Positions 10,958 to 20,223 of a DNA stretch of 64,000 nt are shown here, in pieces. Position numbers and translations under genes: made by a program. This DNA comes from Limibacillus halophilus. Its GTDB lineage: Bacteria; Pseudomonadota; Alphaproteobacteria; Kiloniellales; CECT-8803. Where the stretch lies: contig NZ_JACHXA010000005.1 of assembly GCF_014191775.1 (NCBI RefSeq), forward strand, positions 186,001 through 250,000. The letters are read 5' to 3'. Numbering within the stretch: the stretch's first letter is position 1; each line of letters begins with the position of its first letter. The notes beneath the pieces are model-generated. The model had not been told where the DNA came from. It searched no databases and was given only the letters and a program-made list of their open reading frames with translations.

Positions 10958-12484
10958 ATGCAAGGTTGGCCAATTCTTTCGCTAGTAACCTTCCTGCCGC
11001 TGGTAGGGGCTGCTTTCATCCTGTTTGTGCGGGGTGATGAAGAGGTTGTTGCGCGCAACGCCCGTTATGTCGCGCTCTGGACATCACTTATCACGTTTGC
11101 CTTGTCGCTCTTCCTTTGGTTCGATTTCGAACGAGGCACTGCCGAGTTTCAGTTTGTCGAACGCATTGAATGGTTGCCGACCTTTGGTATCGCCTACAAG
11201 GTTGGAGTCGACGGTATTTCGGTGCTCTTCGTGTTGTTGTCGACCCTGCTGACGCCGCTTTGCGTGTTGGCGAGTTGGGAATCGATCACAAAGCGCGTTA
11301 AGGAGTACATGATCGCCTTCCTGGTTCTGGAAACCATGATGGTGGGCATGTTCTGCGCACTCGACTTCATCACCTTCTACATTTTCTTTGAGGCCGTGCT
11401 GATTCCGATGTTCCTGATCATCGGTGTTTGGGGCGGTCAGCGCCGTGTGTACGCCGCCTTTAAGTTTTTTCTCTATACGCTGGCGGGTTCGGTGTTGATG
11501 CTGCTGGCAATTCTCGCGATTTATCTGGAAACCGGGACCACAGATATTCCAACCTTGCTGACAAGTCGCATTCCTTTCGACATGCAGATCTGGTTGTGGC
11601 TGGCCTTCTTCGCTTCCTTTGCCGTCAAAGTGCCGATGTGGCCGGTTCATACCTGGTTGCCGGACGCCCACGTGGAGGCACCGACGGCAGGCTCTGTCAT
11701 TCTGGCAGGCGTGCTCTTGAAGATGGGTGCTTATGGGTTCCTGCGCTTCTCCTTGCCGATGTTACCAGAGGCCAGCCAATTCTTCATGCCGTTGATCTTT
11801 ACCCTTTCCATCGTCGCCGTGATTTACACATCACTGGTTGCCTTGGCACAGGAAGACATGAAAAAGCTGATTGCCTACTCGTCAGTCGCGCACATGGGTT
11901 TCGTGACGGTCGGCATTTTCGTGGTCAATCAACAGGGCCTTGAAGGCGCTATTTTCCAGATGCTTTCGCATGGTGTGGTCTCGGCGGCTCTCTTCCTCGT
12001 CGTCGGTGTCGTCTATGATCGTTTGCACACGCGCGAAGTTTCCCGCTACGGCGGTCTTGCGGAAACGATGCCGGCGTATGCACTAATTTTTATGGCTTTC
12101 ATGCTTGGTTCCGTGGGGCTGCCGGGCACGTCTGGCTTTGTTGGCGAGTTCCTGGTCATCGTCGGCGCTTTCCAGCACAACACCTGGGTCGCGCTGTTGA
12201 CGGCAAGCGGCATGGTGCTGGGTGCGGCCTACATGCTCTATCTCTATCGCCGCGTTATCTTCGGCAAGTTGACCAAGGAGGATCTAAAGAGCCTCGCCGA
12301 CCTAAGTTGGCGTGAGCAGGCAGTCTTTGCGCCACTTCTGGTCATCATGCTGTGGATGGGTGTCTATCCGGCGAGTTTCCTCGACATCATGTCGGCTTCG
12401 GTGGAAAACCTGATCTCTAATTACGAGCTGGCGCTGGCCGGGAGCGATGCGCCCCGCCTTGCTGCCGTGTTCGGCCTAAACTGA
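10958..12484 (+). CDS. nuoM: NADH-quinone oxidoreductase subunit M
   Basis: Antiporter-like membrane subunit, 508 aa. The motifs [14 protein letters not shown] (channel Glu) and [20 protein letters not shown] identify it as NuoM rather than NuoL or NuoN. I use the ATG at 10958 with GAGGCG upstream; an in-frame TTG at 10940 would overlap the end of nuoL and lacks a ribosome binding site. About fourteen transmembrane helices are predicted, as usual. Confidence 0.96.
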   Translation: MQGWPILSLVTFLPLVGAAFILFVRGDEEVVARNARYVALWTSLITFALSLFLWFDFERGTAEFQFVERIEWLPTFGIAYKVGVDGISVLFVLLSTLLTPLCVLASWESITKRVKEYMIAFLVLETMMVGMFCALDFITFYIFFEAVLIPMFLIIGVWGGQRRVYAAFKFFLYTLAGSVLMLLAILAIYLETGTTDIPTLLTSRIPFDMQIWLWLAFFASFAVKVPMWPVHTWLPDAHVEAPTAGSVILAGVLLKMGAYGFLRFSLPMLPEASQFFMPLIFTLSIVAVIYTSLVALAQEDMKKLIAYSSVAHMGFVTVGIFVVNQQGLEGAIFQMLSHGVVSAALFLVVGVVYDRLHTREVSRYGGLAETMPAYALIFMAFMLGSVGLPGTSGFVGEFLVIVGAFQHNTWVALLTASGMVLGAAYMLYLYRRVIFGKLTKEDLKSLADLSWREQAVFAPLLVIMLWMGVYPASFLDIMSASVENLISNYELALAGSDAPRLAAVFGLN

Positions 12485-12499
12485 GGGAAAGCGTAGCCT

Positions 12500-13957
12500 A
12501 TGATTGCCGACCTCGAACTAACTCGCGCCCTTCCGGAATTGTTCCTGGCAGTTGCCTCAATGGGGCTATTGATGCTGGGCGTTTTCCACAAAAAGGGAAC
12601 AGCAGATACGACGCTCTGGCCATCCGTGGGCGTTCTCACTTTGGCTTTGTTGCTGTTGTGGTTTCAGCCGGAACCGGCGGGGCTCGCCTTCAACGGCCTG
12701 TTCGTGATTGATGGCTTTGCGACGTTCATGAAGTCGCTGGTGTTGATTGGCGCGATTGGCGCGATGTTCCTGTCACTTCGATACGTGGCGGAGCAGGGCA
12801 TGGACCGCTTCGAGTTCCCAGTACTACTCGTCCTTTCCAGCCTTGGCATGCTGATGATGATTTCTGCCGGCAATTTAATGTCGCTCTATGTCGGTCTGGA
12901 GCTTCAGTCGCTGGCGCTGTACGTGGTTGCCGCCTTTCGGCGTGACAGCCAGCGGTCGACCGAGGCGGGCTTGAAGTACTTTATTCTGGGCGCCCTTTCG
13001 TCGGCAATGCTGCTCTACGGCTGCTCTCTGGTATATGGCTTTGCAGGCGCGACTGATTTCGTCGTGCTCGCCAATGTCTTTGAGGCGGCTGCCGCCTCTG
13101 GTGAAGCACCCTCCCTCGGCCTGATCATCGGTGTGGTCTTCGTCATGGCGGGTTTGGCTTTCAAGATTTCCGCCGTGCCTTTCCATATGTGGACACCTGA
13201 CGTTTATGAAGGCGCGCCCACAGCGGTTACGGCTTTCTTTGCGACCGCGCCGAAGGTAGCGGCGATGGCACTGTTCGTGCGTGTCTTGATTGGGCCTTTT
13301 GGCGATTTGATCGACCAGTGGCAGCAGATCGTAATTTTCATTTCCATCGCTTCGATGACTCTTGGCGCTTTTGCGGCGATACAGCAGACCAACATCAAGC
13401 GTCTGATGGCTTATTCCTCTATTGGACATATGGGCTACGCACTGGTGGGGCTTGCTGCGGGCAGCGAGCAGGGTGTCCAGGGGATCATGATCTATATGGC
13501 GATCTATCTGGTCATGAACCTGGGAACCTTCGCGGTGATCTTGTCTATGCGTCATCAAGGCCGCATGTTGGAGGGAATCGACGACTTACGGGGGCTTTCC
13601 AAGACCAATCCAATGGTGGCGCTTGCAATGGCGATTTTCATGTTTTCCATGGCTGGAATTCCGCCGCTGGCGGGCTTCTTCGGAAAGCTGTATGTCTTTA
13701 TGGCCGCGATCAATGCTGAGCTTTACACACTCGCGGTGATTGGTGTTCTGGCATCAGTCGTAGGAGCCTTTTACTACCTTCGAATCATCAAGCTCATGTA
13801 CTTTGATGAGCCTGTCGAAAGTCTAGATGAACCGCCGGGAAGGCCACTGGGACTGGTGTTGCTGGCGACTGCTGTGGCAATAGTCTTCTTCTTCGTTGTT
13901 CCGGGGCCGTTGGTTGAAACCGCGGGTAGCGCAGCAGCTTCACTCTTTGCCGGCTGA
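12500..13957 (+). CDS. nuoN: NADH-quinone oxidoreductase subunit N
   Basis: Third antiporter-like subunit of complex I, 485 aa, lying between NuoM and NuoK in the membrane arm. The motifs [18 protein letters not shown] and [21 protein letters not shown] contain the Glu and Lys of the proton path. It ends the nuo set, and the next gene (birA) starts only 12 bases later, so birA and probably coaX may share the transcript. Confidence 0.97.
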   Translation: MIADLELTRALPELFLAVASMGLLMLGVFHKKGTADTTLWPSVGVLTLALLLLWFQPEPAGLAFNGLFVIDGFATFMKSLVLIGAIGAMFLSLRYVAEQGMDRFEFPVLLVLSSLGMLMMISAGNLMSLYVGLELQSLALYVVAAFRRDSQRSTEAGLKYFILGALSSAMLLYGCSLVYGFAGATDFVVLANVFEAAAASGEAPSLGLIIGVVFVMAGLAFKISAVPFHMWTPDVYEGAPTAVTAFFATAPKVAAMALFVRVLIGPFGDLIDQWQQIVIFISIASMTLGAFAAIQQTNIKRLMAYSSIGHMGYALVGLAAGSEQGVQGIMIYMAIYLVMNLGTFAVILSMRHQGRMLEGIDDLRGLSKTNPMVALAMAIFMFSMAGIPPLAGFFGKLYVFMAAINAELYTLAVIGVLASVVGAFYYLRIIKLMYFDEPVESLDEPPGRPLGLVLLATAVAIVFFFVVPGPLVETAGSAAASLFAG

Positions 13958-13969
13958 GGAGAAAAATCT

Positions 13970-14779
13970 ATGAGCGACGCGCCTGAAACACCCAAGCTGG
14001 CGCCTGCGTTTCGCTTAGTTGCCCTGGAAAAGATTGGGAGCACGAACGAGGAAGCTCGGCGTCTTGCCGAGGAGGGCGCTGAAGAGGGCACATTGGTTTG
14101 GGCTCTTGAGCAGACTGCCGGGCGCGGGCGACAGGGTCGAAACTGGCAGAGCCCTCCTGGGAATCTGTATTTTTCAATTATCCTGAGACCGGACCGCCCG
14201 CTACGGGAGGCATCGCAACTTGGTTTTGCAGCCTCTCTCGCCATGGGCGATGCCATCGGTTCCGTAGCTCCACCACTGATCGAAATCACCTACAAATGGC
14301 CGAATGACATTCTGGCGAATGGTCGGAAGCTTGCGGGTATGTTGATGGAAGGCAAGGGCGATGCGGATGGCTACCTGGAATGGATGGTTCTGGGGATGGG
14401 GGTGAACATCAGCTCTTTTCCGAAGGACACGGAATTTCCCGCGACCGGGCTGCGGTTCGAGGGTGCTGATTCCTCCCTGACCGAGGTGGTTTTGCTGGAA
14501 CGCTTTACACGGCATTTCATGTCGTGGGTGAACCGCTGGCTAGAGGACGGCTTTGCGCCTCTTAGGAAAACCTGGCTACTGCACGCGCATGGGCTGGGCC
14601 AGGATATTCGTGTGCGTTTACCAAATGAAGTCACCACTGGTTTGTTTGAAGACCTTGATGAGGAGGGTCGCCTGATCGTCCGAATGGCCGACAATAGTAC
14701 GCGCCGAATCTCAGTGGGCGATGTTTTTTTCGGTTCCTCTGAGAACCCGGAAATCTCCGGTGAGGGAGTGCGTGGCTGA
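13970..14779 (+). CDS. birA: Biotin--[acetyl-CoA carboxylase] ligase
   Basis: Attaches biotin to the carrier protein of biotin-dependent carboxylases. It is 269 aa, with the ligase signature GRGRQGRNW at residues 51-59 and KWPNDIL at 109-115, and a C-terminal SH3-like domain. There is no N-terminal helix-turn-helix, so this is a monofunctional (group I) enzyme that should not repress biotin genes. The position after nuoN and before coaX is a common alphaproteobacterial arrangement. Its stop overlaps the coaX ATG by one base. Confidence 0.95.
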   Translation: MSDAPETPKLAPAFRLVALEKIGSTNEEARRLAEEGAEEGTLVWALEQTAGRGRQGRNWQSPPGNLYFSIILRPDRPLREASQLGFAASLAMGDAIGSVAPPLIEITYKWPNDILANGRKLAGMLMEGKGDADGYLEWMVLGMGVNISSFPKDTEFPATGLRFEGADSSLTEVVLLERFTRHFMSWVNRWLEDGFAPLRKTWLLHAHGLGQDIRVRLPNEVTTGLFEDLDEEGRLIVRMADNSTRRISVGDVFFGSSENPEISGEGVRG

Positions 14780-15549
14780 TGCTGTTGGCCATTGATTCAG
14801 GCAACACCAACGTCGGGTTCGCCATCTATGATGGTGATCGGCGTTGTGGATACTGGCGCGCGTCAAGCCAGGCAAACCGGACCGCTGATGAGTACGCCGT
14901 TTGGTTGACCCAGTTGATGCAGCTCGACGGGCTTGCCTCGCAAGATATTTCGGCCGCAATAATCGCCAATGTGGTGCCACCGGCGAACTATGCCCTGATC
15001 AGCCTTTGTCGCCGTTACTTTCGCGTCCAACCCCTGATGGTGGGACAGCCCGATGTGAAGATCGGTGTCCCCATCCGCGTTGATCGCCCCGAACAGGTTG
15101 GCGTAGACCGCTTGGTAAACTGCGTGGCTGCGCAGGAGCGCTACGGCGGACCCCTGATCGTGATTGATTTCGGCACTGCTACGACATTCGATATCGTTGG
15201 TCCAGACGGAGCCTATGAAGGGGGTGTCATAGCGCCCGGGATCAATTTGTCTATCGATGCCCTATATCGGGCAGCCGCTCAACTACCCAGGATTGTTGTC
15301 GATAAGCCTGCGACCGTCATTGGCAAAGCGACGGTTCCGGCCATGAAATCGGGTGTTTTCTGGGGCTACATAGGTTTGATAGAAGGTCTTGTGGCGCGCA
15401 TCCAAGCGGAATACGGCCAACCAATGAAAGTAATTTCCACGGGCGGCCTTGCACCGCTGTTCTCGGAGGCGACAGACGCCATCGGCATGGTAGACGGTGA
15501 CTTGACGCTTCGCGGATTGCAGCTTATCCACGCGCTCAACAATAATTAA
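14779..15549 (+). CDS. coaX: Type III pantothenate kinase
   Basis: First step of coenzyme A synthesis from pantothenate, 256 aa, ASKHA fold. The phosphate-binding loop DSGNTN is at residues 6-11, the pantothenate-site motif is PEQVGVDR (104-111; usually GADR, here GVDR), and the DFGTATTFD motif is at 130-138. Type III enzymes need a monovalent cation and are not feedback-inhibited by CoA. Translation appears coupled to birA through a TGATG-type overlap. Confidence 0.96.
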   Translation: MLLAIDSGNTNVGFAIYDGDRRCGYWRASSQANRTADEYAVWLTQLMQLDGLASQDISAAIIANVVPPANYALISLCRRYFRVQPLMVGQPDVKIGVPIRVDRPEQVGVDRLVNCVAAQERYGGPLIVIDFGTATTFDIVGPDGAYEGGVIAPGINLSIDALYRAAAQLPRIVVDKPATVIGKATVPAMKSGVFWGYIGLIEGLVARIQAEYGQPMKVISTGGLAPLFSEATDAIGMVDGDLTLRGLQLIHALNNN

Positions 15550-15569
15550 AGTATAAGATAAGAAATTAG

Positions 15570-17240
15570 GTGAATGTGGCTGATTTTCCAGAAAAAGAAG
15601 CGCTTTATTTCCTGCCATTAGGCGGCACTGGCGAGATTGGGATGAATCTCAATCTCTACGGCCATGATGGCGCATGGTTAATGGTCGATCTAGGCGTCAC
15701 TTTTGGTGACGAACGGGTGCCGGGTGTGGACTTGGTCATGCCTGACCCGGCCTTCATCGAGGCCAGACGAAAGGATCTCGTAGGATTGATCCTGACCCAT
15801 GCGCATGAGGATCATCTGGGGGCCGTGCCATATCTTTGGGATCGCCTGGGTTGCCCCGTCTACGCGACGGCCTTCACCGCATCGCTCTTGCGCCGAAAGC
15901 TTGAGGAAGTCGGCTTGCTTGGTAAGGTGCCGATTCATGAGGTCAACCTTTCGGGGAGTTTTTCTGTTGGGCCCTTTGAGATCGAGTTGGTGACGTTGAC
16001 CCACTCGATTCCTGAGCCCAACGCTCTGATCATAAAGACGCCTATGGGAACGGTCCTCCATACGGGCGACTGGAAGCTCGATCCAGAACCTCTGCTTGGC
16101 GATAATTTCGACGAGGCGCGTTTACGACGCCTTGCCGACGAAGATGTGCTCGCGATGGTCTGTGATTCAACCAACGCGCTCGTCGAAGGGGAATCCGGAT
16201 CAGAATCGGGTGTCCAGCAAGGCTTGTTGCGGCTTATTAGTGGCCTTGATCAGCGTGTTGCGGTCGGTTGCTTTGCCTCCAATGTGGCCCGTCTGCATTC
16301 GCTCGGCCAAGTGGCCAGGAAGACCGGGCGTCGCGTTGCCCTGGTCGGCCGTTCTTTGCATAGAATGGTCGAAGCCGCACAGGAGACAGGCTATCTGCTT
16401 GATTTCCCGAACACTGTCGATGAGCGGGAAATAGGGTATCTACCGCGCAGCGAGGTCATGCTGATCTGTACTGGAAGCCAGGGTGAAGCGCGCTCGGCGT
16501 TGGCCCGTATAGCCCGCAAAGAGCATGCGCATGTGAAGTTGGAGGCTGGGGACGCGGTAGTGTTCTCTTCTCGAATTATTCCCGGCAACGAGGTCAGCAT
16601 CTTTTCGCTGCAAAACTTGTTGGCGCTGGACGGTGTCCAGGTCTACACCGACGATGATCATCCTATTCATGTGTCCGGGCACCCGGCACGTGAAGAGCTA
16701 ACCCAGATGTATCACTGGGTTCGACCCCGTATTGCCATACCGGTCCACGGTGAACCCAGGATGCTGCAAGAACACGCACAGTTGGCCCGGGAGTGCCAAG
16801 TTCCTGAAAGCATCATTTCGGCCAACGGCGACCTGATCCGGCTTGCCCCCGGACCCGCCGAGATCGTTTCACAAGTGCCGAGCGGCCGTTTGGCGTTGGA
16901 CGGCCAAAAGGTGAGACCAATCGACAGCGAGGTTTTACGGAGCCGGGTGCGCATGCTCCATAATGGGTCCGCTGGCGTAACACTGGTAATCGACGAGGAT
17001 GGTGAACTGCTCGCCGACCCTGTGATCTCCTGTCACGGGCTACTGGATGAAGAAGAGCAGGAAGCCAATATGGAGGATGTGGCTGATTACATTGAGCGGC
17101 AGATAGCAAGCCTGCGCAAATCCGAACGACGCAACGACGCAATCGTTACGGAAACGGCTCGCGTGGCTCTAAGACGTTCTTTTAAGCGGCTTACCGGAAG
17201 GAAACCTGTTACCCAGGTTCATGTCATCCGGCTGGAATAA
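15570..17240 (+). CDS. rnj: Ribonuclease J (metallo-beta-lactamase/beta-CASP ribonuclease)
   Basis: 5'-3' exo- and endoribonuclease of RNA maturation and decay, 556 aa. The zinc-binding motif HAHEDH is at residues 77-82, followed by the beta-CASP region and a C-terminal domain. The start is a GTG: either the one at 15570, used here, or the one at 15576, which has AGGTG at a better distance and would remove two residues. The gene lies 20 bases after coaX. RNase J in this position is typical of alphaproteobacteria. Confidence 0.94.
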   Translation: MNVADFPEKEALYFLPLGGTGEIGMNLNLYGHDGAWLMVDLGVTFGDERVPGVDLVMPDPAFIEARRKDLVGLILTHAHEDHLGAVPYLWDRLGCPVYATAFTASLLRRKLEEVGLLGKVPIHEVNLSGSFSVGPFEIELVTLTHSIPEPNALIIKTPMGTVLHTGDWKLDPEPLLGDNFDEARLRRLADEDVLAMVCDSTNALVEGESGSESGVQQGLLRLISGLDQRVAVGCFASNVARLHSLGQVARKTGRRVALVGRSLHRMVEAAQETGYLLDFPNTVDEREIGYLPRSEVMLICTGSQGEARSALARIARKEHAHVKLEAGDAVVFSSRIIPGNEVSIFSLQNLLALDGVQVYTDDDHPIHVSGHPAREELTQMYHWVRPRIAIPVHGEPRMLQEHAQLARECQVPESIISANGDLIRLAPGPAEIVSQVPSGRLALDGQKVRPIDSEVLRSRVRMLHNGSAGVTLVIDEDGELLADPVISCHGLLDEEEQEANMEDVADYIERQIASLRKSERRNDAIVTETARVALRRSFKRLTGRKPVTQVHVIRLE

Positions 17241-17261
17241 AGCGATGAGGAAAGGGTTAGA

Positions 17262-17666
17262 ATGATTGGACGATTGAACCATGTAGCAATTGCAGTCCCC
17301 GATCTGGAAGCAGCGAGCCGTCAGTATCGAGATGTTCTTGGCGCCAAGGTATCTGCCCCGCAGGACGAGCCTGACCACGGTGTTACGGTGGTATTTGTCG
17401 AGCTTCCAAACTCCAAGATCGAGTTACTTTATCCTTTGGGCGAAGGATCGCCGATCGCTGCCTTTCTGGAACGCAACCCTTCGGGGGGCATGCACCATCT
17501 CTGTTACGAAGTTGATGATATCCTCGCGGCCAGGGATCGCTTGAAAGCGGAAGGCGCACGGGTCCTGGGTGATGGTGAGCCGAAGATCGGCGCGCACGGC
17601 AAGCCGGTGCTGTTTTTGCATCCCAAAGACTTCTGCGGCACGTTGGTCGAACTGGAGCAGGTGTGA
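17262..17666 (+). CDS. mce: Methylmalonyl-CoA epimerase
   Basis: A glyoxalase/VOC-fold enzyme of 134 aa that interconverts the two epimers of methylmalonyl-CoA in propionyl-CoA use. Metal ligands expected for the family are present: H7 (RLNHVAIAV), the His pair in GMHHLCYEVDD, and the Glu in GTLVELEQV at the C-terminus. The mutase is not in this window. The gene lies 21 bases after RNase J and 31 bases before the DUF1467 gene, an arrangement often kept in this lineage. Confidence 0.92.
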   Translation: MIGRLNHVAIAVPDLEAASRQYRDVLGAKVSAPQDEPDHGVTVVFVELPNSKIELLYPLGEGSPIAAFLERNPSGGMHHLCYEVDDILAARDRLKAEGARVLGDGEPKIGAHGKPVLFLHPKDFCGTLVELEQV

Positions 17667-17697
17667 TTGGCACCTTTAGAAAAGGCAGCTTCGAACG

Positions 17698-17934
17698 ATG
17701 ACGACCGTCACCGCGATCGTGCTCTATTTCATAATCTGGTGGGTTGTACTTTTTGCAGTCCTCCCCTGGGGCGTCCATCGGGCAAAGAACCCGGAAGTAG
17801 GGCATGACCCCGGCGCCCCCGAGCGCCCCATGTTGGTGCGAAAAGTCGTGGCTACGTCCCTTATCACCTTGATCTTATGGGGTATCCTTTACTACCTGAT
17901 CGACAACAACATCCTAGTTTTCAGAGACCTATAG
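17698..17934 (+). CDS. DUF1467 family membrane protein
   Basis: A 78-residue protein with two transmembrane segments (about residues 5-25 and 50-70) around a short Pro-rich loop containing PWGVHRAKNPE. This matches the DUF1467 family, small inner-membrane proteins of alphaproteobacteria without a known function. It is usually found between the epimerase and proS, as here apart from the tag/permease insertion. Nothing in the sequence points to a specific activity. Confidence 0.85.
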   Translation: MTTVTAIVLYFIIWWVVLFAVLPWGVHRAKNPEVGHDPGAPERPMLVRKVVATSLITLILWGILYYLIDNNILVFRDL

Positions 17935-17951
17935 GCTGGAAAGGCGCTGTT

Positions 17952-18497
17952 ATGGGACAGCATTACTGCGATGTGGCGCCGGGGCATCCGGTTCATGGGC
18001 ATTACCATGATTATGAATATGGGTTTCCGATCGATGATGAATCGCGACTGTTTGAGCGCTTGGTTCTGGAGATCGCCCAAGCCGGATTAAGCTGGGAATT
18101 GATTCTGAAGAAGCGCGAAGGATTTAGACATCGCCTCGCAGGATTCGATGTCGATAGAGTCGCAACCCTCAGTGAAGCAGAACAGGCGGCGTTCCTGGCC
18201 GACCCGGGTGTGGTTCGGAACCGCCTAAAGCTCAAGGCCTTTATGCATAATGCTAGATGCATTCAAGATCTGCGGGCCAGCCACGGCGGGTTTGCAGGGT
18301 GGATAGCGGCCCACCATCCCTTGCCAAAGGAAGAGTGGATCAAGCTGTTCCGCAAGACTTTCAAGTTCATGGGCCCGGAGATCGTTGGAGAATTCCTTAT
18401 GTCGACCGGCGTTCTGCCGGGGGCCCATCAGGCGAAATGTCCCGTGCAGCGCCGCATACTGGATGCGAACCCCTTGTGGCATCAGGAGACTAAGTGA
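17952..18497 (+). CDS. tag: DNA-3-methyladenine glycosylase I
   Basis: Removes 3-methyladenine from alkylated DNA, 181 aa. The zinc-snap ligands of the family can be assigned as C6, H19, H159 and C163 (HQAKC), and the AGLSWELILKKREGFR block matches the catalytic helix-hairpin-helix region. I start at the ATG at 17952 because GGAAAGG precedes it; an extension back to 17877 would overlap the DUF1467 gene out of frame. It begins 17 bases after that gene and is followed by a bidirectional terminator. Confidence 0.94.
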   Translation: MGQHYCDVAPGHPVHGHYHDYEYGFPIDDESRLFERLVLEIAQAGLSWELILKKREGFRHRLAGFDVDRVATLSEAEQAAFLADPGVVRNRLKLKAFMHNARCIQDLRASHGGFAGWIAAHHPLPKEEWIKLFRKTFKFMGPEIVGEFLMSTGVLPGAHQAKCPVQRRILDANPLWHQETK

Positions 18498-18544
18498 GAG
18501 GAAAAGGAGCCCAGTGCGGCTGCTCCATACGGTTTCGCTGAATT

Positions 18545-18586
18545 AAAAACGGCAGGCTCCTTGAAGCCCGCCGTTTTCTATTTTTC
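18545..18586. terminator. Bidirectional intrinsic terminator between tag and the purine permease
   Basis: The arms AAAACGGC-A-GGC (18546-18557) and GCC-C-GCCGTTTT (18566-18577) pair around an 8-base loop with one A/C mismatch. A T-rich tract follows on the plus strand, and an A-rich tract precedes it, which becomes the T-run on the minus strand. It can therefore stop both tag (plus) and the permease (minus). Confidence 0.85.
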
Positions 18587-18683
18587 CTCCCCAAACCCGA
18601 GCCGTGCTTTTGTCGACCGGATGAGGTTTTTTAATGCATCATCGGGCTAACGTCACGCAATATTTTGTCGTCAAACCTCGCTT

Positions 18684-19970
18684 TCACGTAATCACGTGTT
18701 TGAGGATGAATACAGCAGCGATGACATAAACTGCGATTGGACAGCTCGCACCCTTCCCGCTGAGTAACTTCGCCGCGGCATAGGTGATGAATCCAAGACC
18801 GATTCCCTCGGCAATCGAGAAGGTGAGTGGCATGGCGAGCGCGGTCACCACCGCCGGCGCATATTCTGTTGCATCGTCCCAATCGATTTCAGCGATACCA
18901 CGCGCCATCATGCAGGCAACAAACAGCAAGGCCGGCGCGGTTGCGTATCCCGGAACCGTTTGCGCCAATGGTGCAAAGAAAAGCGCTAGTAGAAACAGGA
19001 CCGCAACGACAACTGCGGTCAGGCCGGTCCGACCACCAGCCTTGATCCCGGAAGCGCTTTCAATATAGCTGGTCGTTGTGGAGGTGCCGAGGGCCGCACC
19101 GACAACCGAAGCGCCGGAATCCGCAAGCAAAGCTTTGTTCAAGCGGGGCAGGCGGCCCTGTTCGTCGAGTAAGCCAGCACGATGGGCAAGACCCACCAGT
19201 GTTCCCGCCGTGTCAAAAATATCGACAAAGAGGAAGGCGAAGACGACCGACAGCATGCCAATCTGCAACGCCCCGGCGATATCCATCGCAAGGAAGGTCG
19301 GGCTTGGGTCGGGCGGCACATCCATGATGCCGACAAATTCTGATACGCCCAACAGGATGCCGATAATCGTTACGCCGAGAATACCAAGGAGAATTGCGCC
19401 TGGCACCCGCAGGGAATCGAGAGCAACCATGGCCACGAATCCAAGGATTGCCAGCACGGCGGGCAGGGCGGTGACATCGCCCAGCGTCACCAAGGTCGCA
19501 GGGTGATCAACGACGAGACCAGCGTTTTTCAGTGCAATGATGGCCAGGAAAAACCCGATACCCGCGGAGATCGCCATCTTTAGCGTCTTGGGAATCGAGT
19601 TTATGATCCACTCGCGCACCGGCAGGATCGACAAAATGATAAAGAGTATGCCCGACACGAAAACCGCACCCAAGGCGGCTTGCCACGTGTAGCCCATCCC
19701 CAGGACCACGCCGTAGGTAAAGAAGGCGTTGAGCCCCATTCCCGGCGCTAGGGCGACCGGATAGTTGGCCAAGAGGCCCATGGCTGCCGTGCCGAACGCG
19801 GCGGCTAGGCAGGTGGCGACGAAGACCGCGCCAAAATCCATCCCCGCATCAGACAGGATTGCCGGGTTAACGAAGGTGATGTACGCCATAGTCAAGAAAG
19901 TGGTCAGCCCCGCGAGAATTTCAGTGCGGACTGTGGTGTTGTGTTCCTTGAGTTTGAATAGGCTTTCCAT
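18684..19970 (-). CDS. NCS2-family purine permease, AzgA type
   Basis: Inner-membrane transporter for adenine, hypoxanthine or guanine, 428 aa with about a dozen hydrophobic segments. The opening region (LKEHNTTVRTEILAGLTTFLTMAY), the ANYPVALAPGMGLNAFF motif and the GTSTTTSYIESASGI motif are characteristic of the AzgA branch. I start at the ATG at 19970 because GGGGG lies 6 bases upstream; two more in-frame ATGs at 19991 and 20000 lack such a site. It is the only minus-strand gene in the first 41 kb and appears to be an addition to an otherwise conserved gene order. The exact purine cannot be read from sequence. Confidence 0.9.
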   Translation of the reverse strand: MESLFKLKEHNTTVRTEILAGLTTFLTMAYITFVNPAILSDAGMDFGAVFVATCLAAAFGTAAMGLLANYPVALAPGMGLNAFFTYGVVLGMGYTWQAALGAVFVSGILFIILSILPVREWIINSIPKTLKMAISAGIGFFLAIIALKNAGLVVDHPATLVTLGDVTALPAVLAILGFVAMVALDSLRVPGAILLGILGVTIIGILLGVSEFVGIMDVPPDPSPTFLAMDIAGALQIGMLSVVFAFLFVDIFDTAGTLVGLAHRAGLLDEQGRLPRLNKALLADSGASVVGAALGTSTTTSYIESASGIKAGGRTGLTAVVVAVLFLLALFFAPLAQTVPGYATAPALLFVACMMARGIAEIDWDDATEYAPAVVTALAMPLTFSIAEGIGLGFITYAAAKLLSGKGASCPIAVYVIAAVFILKHVIT

Positions 19971-20074
19971 TTGCGCCCCCATTTTAGTCATGCTGCCCAA
20001 GCGTGAAACCGAGGCGCCGCCCCCAAGCCGCTACTTCGGTAATAATATTCTCATACACGCTAGGGAGGGTCATT

Positions 20075-20091
20075 GGGAAGTGCATCTTCCC
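20075..20091. promoter_or_regulatory. Inverted repeat in the permease/proS divergent region
   Basis: GGGAAG-TGCAT-CTTCCC is a perfect 6-base inverted repeat in the 253-base region between the divergently transcribed permease and proS. It could be an operator or an RNA hairpin. The rest of the region holds a TATAAG hexamer at 20184-20189 that could be a proS -10, with only a weak -35 (TTCCGC) 17 bases upstream. No riboswitch was recognised. Confidence 0.3.
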
Positions 20092-20223
20092 TGAGTGTTT
20101 TCGTGGACGACCCGCTGGGCTGGAAACACTCGCTGGACAGGACTGCTCGCTTTGCCTACCTTCCGCCGCAGCAAGGCCTGCGCTATAAGCGCGGAATAGA
20201 TATGTCAAAGAAGGCTAATCCTT

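Noticed and set aside
9781-11058. 425-codon open frame on the minus strand opposite nuoL
   Set aside because: It lies antisense to clear NuoL and NuoM coding sequence, has no recognisable domain, and a biased, low-hydrophobicity composition as expected from the complement of a membrane protein gene.
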